Notes: generated by a model not told the origin, from the sequence alone. Counted from the stretch's first letter, positions 6,238 through 14,341 are shown. The stretch is 26,486 bases of DNA from a virus (IMGVR_UViG_3300030104_001764:1-26486), one strand, 5' to 3'. Program-made: numbers and translations.

Positions 6238-8656
6238 CTTGACCTCCTTGGTTGTTTTGTTGTTTTAATAACTCACGTTGCATAGACGAATCAATCCTAG
6301 CCTGCGCTATATTCTCAGAGCTTTGTATCCGCTTATCAAACTGTTCGTCTCTTTGTTGCACCTTCTTCTCTTCAAGGCCAAGTTTAGCCCTGTCTACCTT
6401 AGCGTCATTTTCTTCAGCCTGTGATTTCAGTTGTAACTCCTGTTCCTTTAGTTTTACAAGAGGATCAGGTTGATTTGCACCGCTTAGTTGTCCGCTTAGT
6501 GCTTTCAACTGCGACATGCCTTCTGCAACATATTGAGCTGTCTTGGCTTCCATATCAATCATCTGCTCTTCTGATACAGCCTGACCACCACCAGCTTGGA
6601 TCAAGTCAACAGCAGCTCTTTCACGAGCTCCTATCTTAACGTGTTCCATTATGTGCTTTTGTAAAGTGACTGCCATAGCAGGAGACTGAGCTACAAGAGG
6701 AGTAGATCCAAAAACCATGTGTGCCATTATGTGGGCTTCATGGGACTGACCCTCAAAAACAGTGAGCTTTATCTGATCTAGAACATCTATGTTCTCTTGA
6801 GCTGGATCCTTTGGTACAGCCTCTGGCTCAGGTGTACGTTTCAAAATCCTGTCTATATCTCTAACGCCCAGTGCCTCGTACATATCCCTGAAGACTTCAT
6901 ACAGATTATGCATATCAGGAGCTGAAGTAGCTAACTGCATTTTAGTCTGCGCCAAAGATATCCTCTGTGCCTGACTAAATACATTAGGATTAGATACAGG
7001 TAAAACATCTACCCTATCATCAAAGTCCTCTCGTCTTATACTACCGTCAACACCCGTAATACTATACGGATACTCGTCTGGTAAGAACTCGGACATTACC
7101 TTGGATAACAGCTTAAACTCCAACTTCATCGCATAATGTAATCTTTTGTGTACAGCTGACATGACCCGTGAGCCCTGTTCCAACATCGCTATAGTGGTGC
7201 CCACAGCTGCCTGTTGATTACCATCGCCTACTTTCAAGTCCGTTATGGTAGCGAATCGTTGTCCCGCATCAACTACAAAGCCTAACAAACTCATCAAAGT
7301 CTGGTCAGGGCCCTTGAACGGCAACGACATTAAACTCGCTTTTATATCACCACCTGGAGCATCTACATCTCTAAACTCTCCAGGCTGTAAAGGCTCGTCA
7401 TCATCCCTGATCCGTAGGCCGCGGGCTTTAAATCCTGCTGGCAAATTCGATAATGTACCAGCATCAATCAACTGCCTCAATGCGGCAGTCGCGGTTCTCG
7501 ATAAACCACCAATAGTATGTATCAACCCTAATCCATAGAAACCAAAGCCTGGAAGAAACTTATAATGTACAAAATATTGTATCTTTGACTTCTTCTCATC
7601 ACCTTCTCTGTAATTCCTGCGAATCGCCAGTATCTGGCCATTATCCTGTGATATTGTCACAACATATGGTATCTTAATCCCTGTTGGCTCACCGTCCTCG
7701 CCAGTCTCTTCATAACCCTCTAAATCCAAATCTACATGACATTCCAATAACGTACAGTCATAATCAATCTGTGATGGATACATACCATCAATTCTCTCAA
7801 TCTCATCAGCCAAGGCCCCAGAATCAGATTGAGCTGGCATCACAGGTATGTCCCTGTAAAATCCCGCTACCTGTCTCTTTCTCAAATCATTCAAGCTTAA
7901 CTTCAAAACCTGTGTGATATTAGGGCACGTCTCTAAATCTGTCGTGTTATACGGTACAATCAAATTCTCAGCTGGAACAAACTTACTTACAGCCCGCTCC
8001 AAGTTCTCATCATAATATACCTTCTTGAACGTACTGCCCGCCAGAGGCAAGAAAAATAACATCTGATCTAACTCAGGTGTATATTCTTCCATCTCACAGG
8101 TAATATAATAGTTCATAAACTCCTTTACACGTTGAGCTTGATCCTCTTTGTCAGGAGTACTAGATCCAAGCACTGTTGTTCGCACGGGTCCAGTCGGCGG
8201 CAACAATTCATTAAACGCTTGAGCTTGGAACTGCGTGGCTGACTCGGCAAGCAAGGGATGCGTGACACCGCTCGCGCCTCGAAAAGGCTGTGATCGTTCT
8301 TCGTAACTAAATCCCAACAACTCCAAACCGTTAGCGAAAGCATCTTCCCACTCCTGTCTACCACTCTTGTTTTCATCAAACTCGCCCGTCAGCTCACTGG
8401 CTATCCTACCCAGTAAAGCATCAGGCATCTCTTCAGCTAAGTTAGCGGAAAACTCTTCAGTCGTGCCTCGTTGATCCTGTGGCTCAAAATCAACGACAAC
8501 ACTTCCATCATCTTCTTCCATAATCTCTACATTCTCTGGCACAGGTCCCATGTCAAGACTGTCGGGCATCTCTATTTCTACTTCAGCCGCTAACTCATCC
8601 TCGTCTATCTGAGACGGGACATTTTCCATCATGCTGCCTATCGGTTCTCTTGCCAT
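6230..8656 (-). CDS. Portal protein (head-tail connector)
   Basis: An 808-residue protein, the longest in the window. It has a very acidic N-terminus (to ~70), then the portal-like block with HPLLAESATQFQAQAF and PPTGPVRTTVLGSSTPDKED. It continues with the central body (FFLPLAGSTFKKVYYD, GFYGLGLIHTIGGLSRTATAALRQLID, QQAAVGTTIAMLEQGSRVMSAVHKRLHYAMK) and a Gln/Lys-rich coiled-coil tail from about 700. These blocks match the large portal proteins of marine podovirus-like genomes. It would form the dodecameric DNA channel at one head vertex. GGAG stands 7-8 bases before the ATG. Its place after terminase agrees. Confidence 0.82.
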   Translation of the reverse strand: MAREPIGSMMENVPSQIDEDELAAEVEIEMPDSLDMGPVPENVEIMEEDDGSVVVDFEPQDQRGTTEEFSANLAEEMPDALLGRIASELTGEFDENKSGRQEWEDAFANGLELLGFSYEERSQPFRGASGVTHPLLAESATQFQAQAFNELLPPTGPVRTTVLGSSTPDKEDQAQRVKEFMNYYITCEMEEYTPELDQMLFFLPLAGSTFKKVYYDENLERAVSKFVPAENLIVPYNTTDLETCPNITQVLKLSLNDLRKRQVAGFYRDIPVMPAQSDSGALADEIERIDGMYPSQIDYDCTLLECHVDLDLEGYEETGEDGEPTGIKIPYVVTISQDNGQILAIRRNYREGDEKKSKIQYFVHYKFLPGFGFYGLGLIHTIGGLSRTATAALRQLIDAGTLSNLPAGFKARGLRIRDDDEPLQPGEFRDVDAPGGDIKASLMSLPFKGPDQTLMSLLGFVVDAGQRFATITDLKVGDGNQQAAVGTTIAMLEQGSRVMSAVHKRLHYAMKLEFKLLSKVMSEFLPDEYPYSITGVDGSIRREDFDDRVDVLPVSNPNVFSQAQRISLAQTKMQLATSAPDMHNLYEVFRDMYEALGVRDIDRILKRTPEPEAVPKDPAQENIDVLDQIKLTVFEGQSHEAHIMAHMVFGSTPLVAQSPAMAVTLQKHIMEHVKIGARERAAVDLIQAGGGQAVSEEQMIDMEAKTAQYVAEGMSQLKALSGQLSGANQPDPLVKLKEQELQLKSQAEENDAKVDRAKLGLEEKKVQQRDEQFDKRIQSSENIAQARIDSSMQRELLKQQNNQGGQDG

Positions 8657-8675
8657 GTAATTCTCCTTTTAGGTA

Positions 8676-10049
8676 CTATACAACATTCCTATACATTTTA
8701 ACAGCCCTGTCCTTTAGGCCTATAACACCGCCTTCGGCTTTTGCTTTTGGTGTATACAAATCAAAGTTTGGCGGTATTTGTTCTGGAAAATAAGAGTCAT
8801 AATCTTTTGAAAGACGAGAGCTCTTAGCTTTTTGCATCGTTTCCGCAAATTTTTTTGTTATGTGATCTTCTGCCATAATAGCATTAGCGGTGTCAAATAT
8901 AGCCATGCTATGTCTAAAAGGCATTATATCAAATATATCTGCTATCTTATCATAATCGTAATCCTTTGAAAGAAAATACGAAGATATTTTATTTGCTTCT
9001 AAAACAGGTGAGGCTATGTTTATAAACTTTTGTCTGTTCTCTTTAGTCATATACAAGTCAAAAACTCTTTTGGCTTCCGATATTAAAGTTTGATTTCGGT
9101 CCCCATGAAGCTTTTCTTTGTAATATTTTACTTCTTCCTTGTAGCGTTTATCATCAGGTTTTTCTTTAGCTCGTGCTTCATAGTACGCTAGTTGTGAACG
9201 AGAAAAGTCAGAGGCATTTATTAACATCCTGTCTACATAAGCCTTATTAACAATACTTTGTATATAACGATGTTCTGCTTTTGACATTCTTCCTCTTGCC
9301 ATAACATTTTTTCTTAGTTTTTCAAGATCTTGCCCAGATGCTTTTTGTAACAAATCTGCACCTTTGTGCATCAACTCGTGAGTTAAGGTTGCATTAAAAT
9401 TATCTTCAAAAATAAGAGGATTCATCTGTATAATATTATCTGTTCCCTGATAATAAGCTTGTGACGTGTTTAAAGCCCTAGAAGTAGTCTTATCAGACCT
9501 TCTTGGTATTTTGACAAAATCAGATAAAGTTCGGCTGTCTCTTAATCCCGCAAGTAAAACTTTGTTGAAATCAAGCTGACCCAATAAATCAAATCCTGTT
9601 TCTATGTCTCCAAACTCCACCCCTGTTTGATATGTGCTTGGGACAGGCGGCTTTTTTGCATAAGGATCGTCCTGAAGACCTAAATTTTTTTCAAAAGGAG
9701 TAAATGGTTGTTCGCCTTTTTTACGGATCCTTGCAGCTATCATTCGCATCAAAGGACCTTCCTCATCAAATCGTGTTAAACGCTCATCTGTTTCTCTTCC
9801 TTCTTTAGCTCTGGCTATTCCTTCTTCTACAGTGGGTCTAAACTTTTCTTTCTCTGCAACCTCCCGTTGCTCTTCAAATATATTCCTTGTTTCAAGAGGA
9901 GCTTCCTCGTCTCCATAACCAAGGTAATTAAGAACTCTGTTGACCACTCCTCCAGGTTCCATGTATTGAACGTAAGGCTCTATGCCCCGTGGGCCGCGGT
10001 TCATGTTGACCGCTTGGTCTTTCAAAGATGTTAATCCTGACTTAGCCAT
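8676..10049 (-). CDS. HExxH zinc-metallopeptidase-like protein of the head module
   Basis: The ATG at 10047-10049 is chosen because GGAAGAG precedes it; a codon three residues earlier is less well placed. The 457-residue protein has a zincin signature, THELMHKG, with HELMH at residues 224-228 after a hydrophobic strand. The rest is charged and helical. The same short motif occurs near both ends, LKDQAVNM at ~9-16 and LKDRAVKM at ~445-452. It lies between the terminase and portal genes, where a head-maturation protease or an injected protein could be encoded. No third zinc ligand or family could be fixed, so peptidase activity is inferred from the motif alone. Confidence 0.6.
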   Translation of the reverse strand: MAKSGLTSLKDQAVNMNRGPRGIEPYVQYMEPGGVVNRVLNYLGYGDEEAPLETRNIFEEQREVAEKEKFRPTVEEGIARAKEGRETDERLTRFDEEGPLMRMIAARIRKKGEQPFTPFEKNLGLQDDPYAKKPPVPSTYQTGVEFGDIETGFDLLGQLDFNKVLLAGLRDSRTLSDFVKIPRRSDKTTSRALNTSQAYYQGTDNIIQMNPLIFEDNFNATLTHELMHKGADLLQKASGQDLEKLRKNVMARGRMSKAEHRYIQSIVNKAYVDRMLINASDFSRSQLAYYEARAKEKPDDKRYKEEVKYYKEKLHGDRNQTLISEAKRVFDLYMTKENRQKFINIASPVLEANKISSYFLSKDYDYDKIADIFDIMPFRHSMAIFDTANAIMAEDHITKKFAETMQKAKSSRLSKDYDSYFPEQIPPNFDLYTPKAKAEGGVIGLKDRAVKMYRNVV

Positions 10050-10563
10050 CTCTTCCAAGAACCTGTGCTAGCTGGGCCATGAGCCGTGGATCGCGGGTTT
10101 GCGTCACACCACCCTGTTTCATAATGCGGTTCATAACCAACATCTTTCTGTCAGCAGGTATCTCCTGCATCTCAATAGTGGTCTTCTTCATTATACTCTC
10201 TATACCTGGAGACCCACCATACTTTAATGGAATAAACTTCGGCTTAACATAGTTAGTGTCTAATAAATCAATGCCACCTAAAGGCGCATCCGCCAAGCCG
10301 CCTTCCATCTCGCTACCACCGAACTCCAACATCTTGTCACGGATCGCGTCCATCGGTTCTATATATTCTTCTGGAGGACCCGTCCTGTCTTTGTCCAAAG
10401 GATCCATGGCATACGGATCTTCTTCCAACATCCTTACAATTTCATCATACCCCATGTCACTAAAACTTTGATTTTCCATCATATACTGATCGCCAAGATC
10501 AGTGCCAGAATCAAAAATGGGAATGTCTTCTTTGTTTGCGTTGCGTACTACACTGTCAGCCAT
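10042..10563 (-). CDS. Unknown protein between large terminase and HExxH protein
   Basis: A 173-residue acidic protein, read from ATG 10561-10563 with GAGGTG 5 bases upstream; a GTG two codons earlier would leave no room for a ribosome site. It is rich in Asp, Glu, Met and Gly, with GYDEIVRMLEEDPYAMDPLDK and a C-terminal helix MNRIMKQGG...MAQLAQVLG. No enzyme motif or membrane helix is seen. It starts 8 bp after the terminase stop and overlaps the next gene by 8 bp, so it is part of the late operon. A head or packaging accessory role is inferred from place only. Confidence 0.6.
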   Translation of the reverse strand: MADSVVRNANKEDIPIFDSGTDLGDQYMMENQSFSDMGYDEIVRMLEEDPYAMDPLDKDRTGPPEEYIEPMDAIRDKMLEFGGSEMEGGLADAPLGGIDLLDTNYVKPKFIPLKYGGSPGIESIMKKTTIEMQEIPADRKMLVMNRIMKQGGVTQTRDPRLMAQLAQVLGRDG

Positions 10564-10570
10564 GTTCACC

Positions 10571-12025
10571 TCAATAATAAGCTCTTACCTGAGCCGACCC
10601 ATCGCCTTCTTCCCAATCGTCAGTCGGTAGCTGTACAAAATTACCCTGACGATAGCGCATTAAGGCCTGCGTCATGCTATCCACAAGGTCATCATACTCT
10701 CCATTTGGAAAAGCTGCAACCTCTTCTATCATCTCATCCGCGAAAGTCTCGTCAGGGACCCAAACCATCCCCGCTTCAAACAAAGGAGACACCGCATGTA
10801 CTCTAGATACCTTATCATTACCTTTACTCGGTGTAAAGTTCACAACAGGTATGCCCATATTACGCAATTCATGTGTCAGCGGCAGCCCCGTGGCCTTGGC
10901 TTCTATAATTACTGTCTCAGGGTCCCAATAATTGTACTGCTCTAACGCAATAGTCTTCAATTCTGGGAAATCCCACCTGTCTTTTACACTATCAAGCAAA
11001 ATCAAAGCAGGCTGACCACCCACTTCCTCTGGATAAAAGACACCCCATGTCGTAATAGCACTATAATCTGCCGTTTCACGTTTCGAGAAAGCAGTATCAT
11101 AGCTCTGAATTACATATTGCAGGTTAGGAACACTCTTTTTCTCCCATCTCTTCCACCATTCTCTCTTAATTATCGCATTTTCTTCACCAGTAGGCTGCTG
11201 CTGGTACTGCGCGTTCCATTTACTGGGCGGAATAGACGCTTTTACTGCCGTTAAATCATCCAAACTCCAATATTCTGGCCAACAAGGCTGACCACTATCA
11301 AAAATAGCAGGCAATTCCACTATCTCCCACTGATCCGCTAGGGGATCCTTTGCCATCGAGCGGACTAACTGACCCGTCAAGTCCTTCTCTGACCACCTTG
11401 TCTGTACTAAAACTATACTACCTCCAGGCTGGAGCCTCTGTCGGGGGCCCCCAGTGTACCAATCCCACGCATCTTCAAAACCATTGTTACTCATAGCCGT
11501 CTGTTCCGAGTGCGGATCATCTATTATAACTAAATCACCACCACGACCAGCTAAGTTCGAGCCAACACCCACAGCATAATACATACCACCCTTATTCGTA
11601 TCCCATCTTCCTGACGCTTTACTGTCCACAGCTAAACTTACATCTGGAAATACCGTCTTGAACTCATCCGTTTCAATAAGGTTCTTGACCTTCCTGCCAA
11701 AATTGACAGCGAGCTCTGTCGTGTGTGTTGCCTGAATGATCTTCATGTTCGGACTGCGGCCCATCATCCACGCGGGGAACAAGAAAGATGCAAACTCCGA
11801 CTTCGTATGTCTAGGGGCCATGTTTATTATTAGACGTTTCAACTCCCCACGGGCAACCCTCTCTAACTTCTCTGCTATGATCTCATGGTGTCTGCCCTGA
11901 ATAAAACTCGGCCAGATGTTTTTTACAAAACTTAAAAACGTATTTTGGCACTCCTCATTCTTTTCTAACTGAGCTAGTCTTAGTTCGAGTTTGAGGATCC
12001 TCTCGTCTTGTATTCTACCATCCAT
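10571..12025 (-). CDS. terL: Terminase large subunit (packaging ATPase-nuclease)
   Basis: A 484-residue protein that drives DNA into the prohead and cuts it. The N-terminal ATPase has a Walker-A-like MAPRHTKS (69-76), Walker B DLVIIDD (164-170) and the coupling motif QTRW (208-211). The C-terminal RNase H-fold nuclease shows SYDTAF (D310), VIIEAK (E375) and YDDLVDS (D446/D449), the expected acidic set. Length is normal for the family. It is the first late gene behind a strong promoter (12068-12095) and a tandem-repeat region. The small subunit is not adjacent but 7.5 kb upstream. AGGGAC lies before the ATG. Confidence 0.93.
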   Translation of the reverse strand: MDGRIQDERILKLELRLAQLEKNEECQNTFLSFVKNIWPSFIQGRHHEIIAEKLERVARGELKRLIINMAPRHTKSEFASFLFPAWMMGRSPNMKIIQATHTTELAVNFGRKVKNLIETDEFKTVFPDVSLAVDSKASGRWDTNKGGMYYAVGVGSNLAGRGGDLVIIDDPHSEQTAMSNNGFEDAWDWYTGGPRQRLQPGGSIVLVQTRWSEKDLTGQLVRSMAKDPLADQWEIVELPAIFDSGQPCWPEYWSLDDLTAVKASIPPSKWNAQYQQQPTGEENAIIKREWWKRWEKKSVPNLQYVIQSYDTAFSKRETADYSAITTWGVFYPEEVGGQPALILLDSVKDRWDFPELKTIALEQYNYWDPETVIIEAKATGLPLTHELRNMGIPVVNFTPSKGNDKVSRVHAVSPLFEAGMVWVPDETFADEMIEEVAAFPNGEYDDLVDSMTQALMRYRQGNFVQLPTDDWEEGDGSAQVRAYY

Positions 12026-12050
12026 GTAGGGGTCCCTTACCTTAAAATTG

Positions 12051-12095
12051 TATGCGATTTATGGGTTATTATAATATAGTTAACGACTATATCAA
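12051..12095 (-). promoter_or_regulatory. Promoter of the late (terminase-head) operon with operator-like sites
   Basis: Minus strand -35 TTGATA (12090-12095), 16-bp spacer and -10 TATAAT (12068-12073) give a start near 12061. An inverted repeat ATATAG/CTATAT spans the spacer. Two copies of the window's recurring element follow at and just after the start, TATGGG at 12060-12065 and TATGCGA at 12051-12057 (plus-strand reading). A host sigma-70-type RNA polymerase would use it. A repressor bound here could hold off late transcription. Confidence 0.65.
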
Positions 12096-12328
12096 ATTAT
12101 TTATAATTGTTTGTGAAAAACTTAGCCCTAGCTCACGCTGTCGCGACCTATGGCTCGCTGAATTTTTTTTAAGAATCCTATATTTTAAGCCGTTTTTTAG
12201 CCTCTATTGTCTAGGGTACCTTAACCGCTTTGGAGTCTATTTGCCCCGCTGACGTTTGCCGTTGCCCCACGAATCATTATTTATTTAGCGTTATTCCTTC
12301 ACGTTTTACAGCTGATAACGGGGCTTAA

Positions 12329-12412
12329 ATTACTGGGAAAATTACTGGGAAAATTACTGGGAAAATTACTGGGAAAATTACTGGGAAAATTACTGGGAAA
12401 ATTACTGGGAAA
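12329..12412. repeat. Seven tandem copies of a 12-bp unit (ATTACTGGGAAA)
   Basis: The unit is repeated seven times with no mismatch at exact 12-bp period, then runs into AATTAAAAAA. The complementary unit is TTTCCCAGTAAT. The array is not in frame with any gene. Exact iterons near terminase suggest a binding site for a replication initiator or for the small terminase, but a young slippage-type expansion would look the same. Confidence 0.95.
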
Positions 12413-12567
12413 AATTAAAAAATCCTGGTCGATTTCTAGATATTCCAGACTGGTTGCTGTTGCCCCGTAAATCTTTATATATTGATTCGGTGTTCATATG
12501 TTTTAAATCTTGGTTGGTCGGCCGTGGTCGGCTTGTTTAACTATTTAATACTAATTAGATAAGGCAA

Positions 12568-12594
12568 TAAAAAAGCCCCGCTTAAACGGGGCTT
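12568..12594 (-). terminator. Terminator at the end of the early block (AAGCCCCG family)
   Basis: A perfect 8-bp stem, 12573-12580 AAGCCCCG with 12587-12594 CGGGGCTT, loop CTTAAA, followed on the minus strand by six T. It lies 28 bp after the 37-residue ORF and is one of four terminators in the window with the same arms. Confidence 0.88.
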
Positions 12595-12621
12595 AAATCG
12601 GCGTTAAATGTTATTTAGTTT

Positions 12622-12735
12622 TTATATGTTCCCCGCAATTAAAAGAATAAAGAAAGCAAATAAAAACATAATTGGCATAAACAAAAGTTCACATATAAAG
12701 CAAAATACTTTCCTAATTTTTAAATAAGTTTTCAT
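12622..12735 (-). CDS. 37-residue single-TM microprotein
   Basis: An ATG at 12733-12735 overlaps the TAA of the 146-residue gene by one base (TAATG), and AAGG sits 8-9 bases upstream. The product is MKTYLKIRKVFCFICE followed by a continuous hydrophobic helix (LLFMPIMFLFAFFILLIAG) and a short end NI. It is then closed by an intrinsic terminator. The coupled start, single clean membrane helix and position before the terminator support a real gene. Function unknown; small inner-membrane phage proteins often act in takeover or superinfection exclusion. Confidence 0.6.
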   Translation of the reverse strand: MKTYLKIRKVFCFICELLFMPIMFLFAFFILLIAGNI

Positions 12736-13175
12736 TAGGCAACCTTATCCAATTTAACCAAGTCCATATAATCCAATTTATCAAAATCTAGAAATAAATC
12801 CGAGGCTAATTGAAATTGTAAAAAATCTTGTATTTGCTTTTGGTAATTCTCAACAAAAGCTTGAGCGTGAAAAATACTAGTTTTAATTCCTAGATAATCT
12901 TTAACTTTATACAAGCCCCGACTCTCATTCTCATTTATAAATTTATTATAAGCGGTAATAGAGTCAAACATATGTCTACAAGTAAAAAACTTTGCTGATA
13001 AGTTCGCCGTAAATTTTCCATAGTCTCGACCATAACAAAAATTGCGGTGGCCTTTTTCGTATCCAAGTTCTAATTTATAAATCTCGTCTCGGTGTTTAGT
13101 CCAAGTAATATTATTCATAAATTGAAAACTAACATACATTTTATTGATGGTTTTTATTTGTTTGTTATTAATCAT
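12735..13175 (-). CDS. Unknown early protein (146 residues)
   Basis: Lys/Phe/Tyr-rich soluble protein with NITWTKHRDEIYKLELGYEKG, a CYGRDYGKF turn and a helical C-terminus rich in Gln and Asp. No motif is recognised. It has a private transcription unit: terminator of the previous gene, promoter-like cassette (13204-13231), then the leader ATAACTTTAATTAATAGGAG ending about 10 bases before the ATG. Followed by a coupled membrane microprotein and a terminator. The AT-rich codon use matches its neighbours. Confidence 0.7.
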   Translation of the reverse strand: MINNKQIKTINKMYVSFQFMNNITWTKHRDEIYKLELGYEKGHRNFCYGRDYGKFTANLSAKFFTCRHMFDSITAYNKFINENESRGLYKVKDYLGIKTSIFHAQAFVENYQKQIQDFLQFQLASDLFLDFDKLDYMDLVKLDKVA

Positions 13176-13203
13176 TTTCTTAAATCTCCTATTAATTAAA
13201 GTT

Positions 13204-13231
13204 ATCCTATTTTATCGCATACTTTACCAAA
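13204..13231 (-). promoter_or_regulatory. Promoter-operator cassette, copy A
   Basis: On the minus strand TTTGGT (13226-13231), then AAAGTATGCGATAAAA, then TAGGAT (13204-13209): hexamers 16 bp apart with the element TATGCGATAAA in the spacer. The T-run of the terminator just upstream runs into the -35-like hexamer. The leader below is ATAACTTTAATTAATAGGAG, identical to that of copy B. The hexamers are weak matches to sigma-70, so an activator or a phage-specific factor is possible. Confidence 0.5.
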
Positions 13232-13263
13232 AAAGAAAAGCCCCGCAAAAAATACGGGGCTTT
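13231..13263 (-). terminator. Intrinsic terminator (AAGCCCCG family)
   Basis: A 9-bp stem AAAGCCCCG (13237-13245) with CGGGGCTTT (13255-13263), followed on the minus strand by CTTTTTT-type sequence. It ends the unit containing the 75- and 115-residue genes. Confidence 0.85.
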
Positions 13264-13297
13264 ATAAGGGTTTGAGGTTAAGCAGCTCTCAAGTTTT

Positions 13298-13525
13298 TTA
13301 GCACGTTTCAAGTTGTTCTATATCGGGGCGGTGCCGTTCTTCTAAATACTTACAAACTTTAAACCAAGTGTTTAGATTATCCCTGACGGAGTCAATATCG
13401 CAAACTACCCCGTCAAAGTTTTCATTATCGCAAGCTACTACAAAATTTGAATCTTCTTCAATATCTCCATAGCAATAAGTAGTTCCGCCGTCTTTACGAT
13501 TGTAAATATAATCAGCTTTTGTCAT
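13298..13525 (-). CDS. Unknown small early protein (75 residues)
   Basis: Acidic protein with YIYNRKDGGTTYCYGDIEED, two further cysteines (VVACDNENF, VVCDIDS) and a WFKVCKYLEE helix. Some of these cysteines could bind metal but the spacing fits no known finger. The ATG lies inside the end of the 115-residue gene (14-bp overlap), with GGGGG 8 bases upstream. It is second in a two-gene unit closed by the terminator at 13231-13263. No family recognised. Confidence 0.65.
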   Translation of the reverse strand: MTKADYIYNRKDGGTTYCYGDIEEDSNFVVACDNENFDGVVCDIDSVRDNLNTWFKVCKYLEERHRPDIEQLETC

Positions 13526-13859
13526 TTGTTAAGCCCCCGTTTAAAATGGTTTTTAATTCAGATAGTCTTTCACAATTAAACCCCGCATCTTCCTTATCCA
13601 TTTCTTTTGCTCCTATAACGTCTTCCCATTCATTTATTAAATCTTGTAAACAATAAATAAAATGGTTTTTGTCATTAAAGCTAGAATCTTTTTTTAAGTT
13701 TATTTGTATAATCGTTTTTTCCTTTTGTTCATACTCCGCCTCTATAATATAACCATTATTTTCTAGTATTTCCAAAGCGGTATTAATATCGTTTCCGACT
13801 AATACTTTGTTTTCGTCTGTATCGTCTGTATAGATTTTAAAACTTTTTATTTTAGTCAT
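13512..13859 (-). CDS. Unknown early protein (115 residues)
   Basis: Read from ATG 13857-13859, which has AGGAG 6 bases upstream; the codon directly before is GTG and is less well spaced. Residues 1-60 alternate strands (KIKSFKIYTDDTDENKVLVG, AEYEQKEKTIIQINLKK) and the rest is helical and acidic (LINEWEDVIGAKEMDKED). No catalytic motif. It is first in its unit behind promoter-operator copy B, with the same 20-bp leader as the 146-residue gene. Confidence 0.68.
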   Translation of the reverse strand: MTKIKSFKIYTDDTDENKVLVGNDINTALEILENNGYIIEAEYEQKEKTIIQINLKKDSSFNDKNHFIYCLQDLINEWEDVIGAKEMDKEDAGFNCERLSELKTILNGGLTNDKS

Positions 13860-13882
13860 CACTTTCTCCTATTAATTAAAGT

Positions 13883-13911
13883 TATATAGTTTATCGCATA
13901 TATTAACCAAA
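13883..13911 (-). promoter_or_regulatory. Promoter-operator cassette, copy B
   Basis: TTTGGT (13906-13911), a 17-bp spacer containing TATGCGATAAA and TATATA (13883-13888) on the minus strand, then the leader ATAACTTTAATTAATAGGAG. Same order and spacing as copies A and C. Confidence 0.55.
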
Positions 13912-13941
13912 AAGAAAAGCCCCGTAAAAAATACGGGGCTT
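13909..13941 (-). terminator. Intrinsic terminator (AAGCCCCG family)
   Basis: A 10-bp perfect stem AAGCCCCGTA (13917-13926) with TACGGGGCTT (13932-13941), loop AAAAA, followed on the minus strand by CTTTTTGG. It ends the unit of the 40- and 52-residue genes. Confidence 0.88.
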
Positions 13942-13963
13942 ATTCAAAGTTTTAAAAATTTTA

Positions 13964-14122
13964 TTAATTGCCGTTTTTGGCGTTTTCCTCTTTTTCAATA
14001 TCGGTTAGCCATTCATCAAAAGCGTTTTGTAAATCGTTCGGCATTTCATGTAATAAAATTTCCATTTTTGGCTTATCGTTCCATTCAGCCTTTATTACAG
14101 TTGATACTATTTTTTTATACAT
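13964..14122 (-). CDS. 52-residue acidic early protein
   Basis: The ATG at 14120-14122 overlaps the TAA of the 40-residue gene by one base (TAATG), so it is translated by coupling. The product MYKKIVSTVIKAEWNDKPKM continues with a helical FDEWLTDIEKEE tail. The ORF ends 23 bp before a terminator. No family is recognised. The two tiny ORFs form a complete small unit with its own promoter cassette and terminator, which supports both. Confidence 0.62.
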   Translation of the reverse strand: MYKKIVSTVIKAEWNDKPKMEILLHEMPNDLQNAFDEWLTDIEKEENAKNGN

Positions 14123-14244
14123 TATTCTATCTTCTCATATGATAAACAATTTTGTTCAATTAGTTCTTGTAGGTACTGTATTACATCTTCTTCATCTACT
14201 TCTTCTTTATTCTCAAATTCTAAAATTATCATTACTTTTTTCAT
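14122..14244 (-). CDS. 40-residue acidic early peptide
   Basis: ATG 14242-14244 is preceded by AATAGGAGATTAAAAT, a good ribosome site. The product starts MKKVMIILEFENKEEVDEED and goes on as an acidic helix with one cysteine, YLQELIEQNC. It is first behind promoter-operator copy C. The frame is closed by TAA that overlaps the next ATG. Function unknown. Confidence 0.6.
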   Translation of the reverse strand: MKKVMIILEFENKEEVDEEDVIQYLQELIEQNCLSYEKIE

Positions 14245-14283
14245 ATTTTAATCTCCTATTAAAATTATCCCGTCTAGCGGGCT

Positions 14284-14313
14284 TATGTATTTTATCGCAT
14301 ACTTTATACCAAA
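14284..14313 (-). promoter_or_regulatory. Promoter-operator cassette, copy C
   Basis: TTTGGT (14308-14313), an 18-bp spacer with GTATGCGATAAA and TACATA (14284-14289) on the minus strand. Below it a small hairpin CCCG/CGGG (14269-14281) lies in the leader before AATAGGAG. Order is the same as copies A and B. Confidence 0.52.
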
Positions 14314-14341
14314 AGAAAAGCCCCGCATTTCTACGGGGCTT
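14311..14341 (-). terminator. Intrinsic terminator of the DUF932-like gene (AAGCCCCG family)
   Basis: An 8-bp stem AAGCCCCG (14318-14325) with CGGGGCTT (14334-14341), followed on the minus strand by CTTTTGG. Its right flank continues into a ~25-bp near-duplicate of the flank of the terminator at 12568-12594. Confidence 0.83.

Larger units (their letters stand above)
12026..12621. other. Non-coding region between early and late genes
   Basis: About 600 bp with no credible gene on either strand. It holds, left to right, the large-terminase leader and promoter (12051-12095), an AT-rich stretch, GGGGCAA repeated three times on the minus strand (12241-12247, 12262-12268, 12460-12466), the 7 x 12-bp array (12329-12412) and the terminator of the early block (12568-12594). 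A solitary copy of the terminator arm ACGGGGCTTAAAT at 12318-12330 runs straight into the array. It is the largest non-coding stretch in the window and the best place for a replication origin or packaging site. Confidence 0.7.

Noticed and set aside
10256-10931. Several plus-strand frames opposite the large terminase and the gene after it
   Set aside because: All lie antisense to conserved coding sequence and none has a start signal.
12052-12252. Plus-strand 66-residue reading frame in the large non-coding region
   Set aside because: It has no ribosome site, an unlikely Phe/Leu-rich product, and it starts over the late promoter on the other strand.
12329-12412. CRISPR-like array
   Set aside because: The units are 12 bp, directly abutting with no spacers, and there are no cas genes. 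It is a simple tandem repeat.
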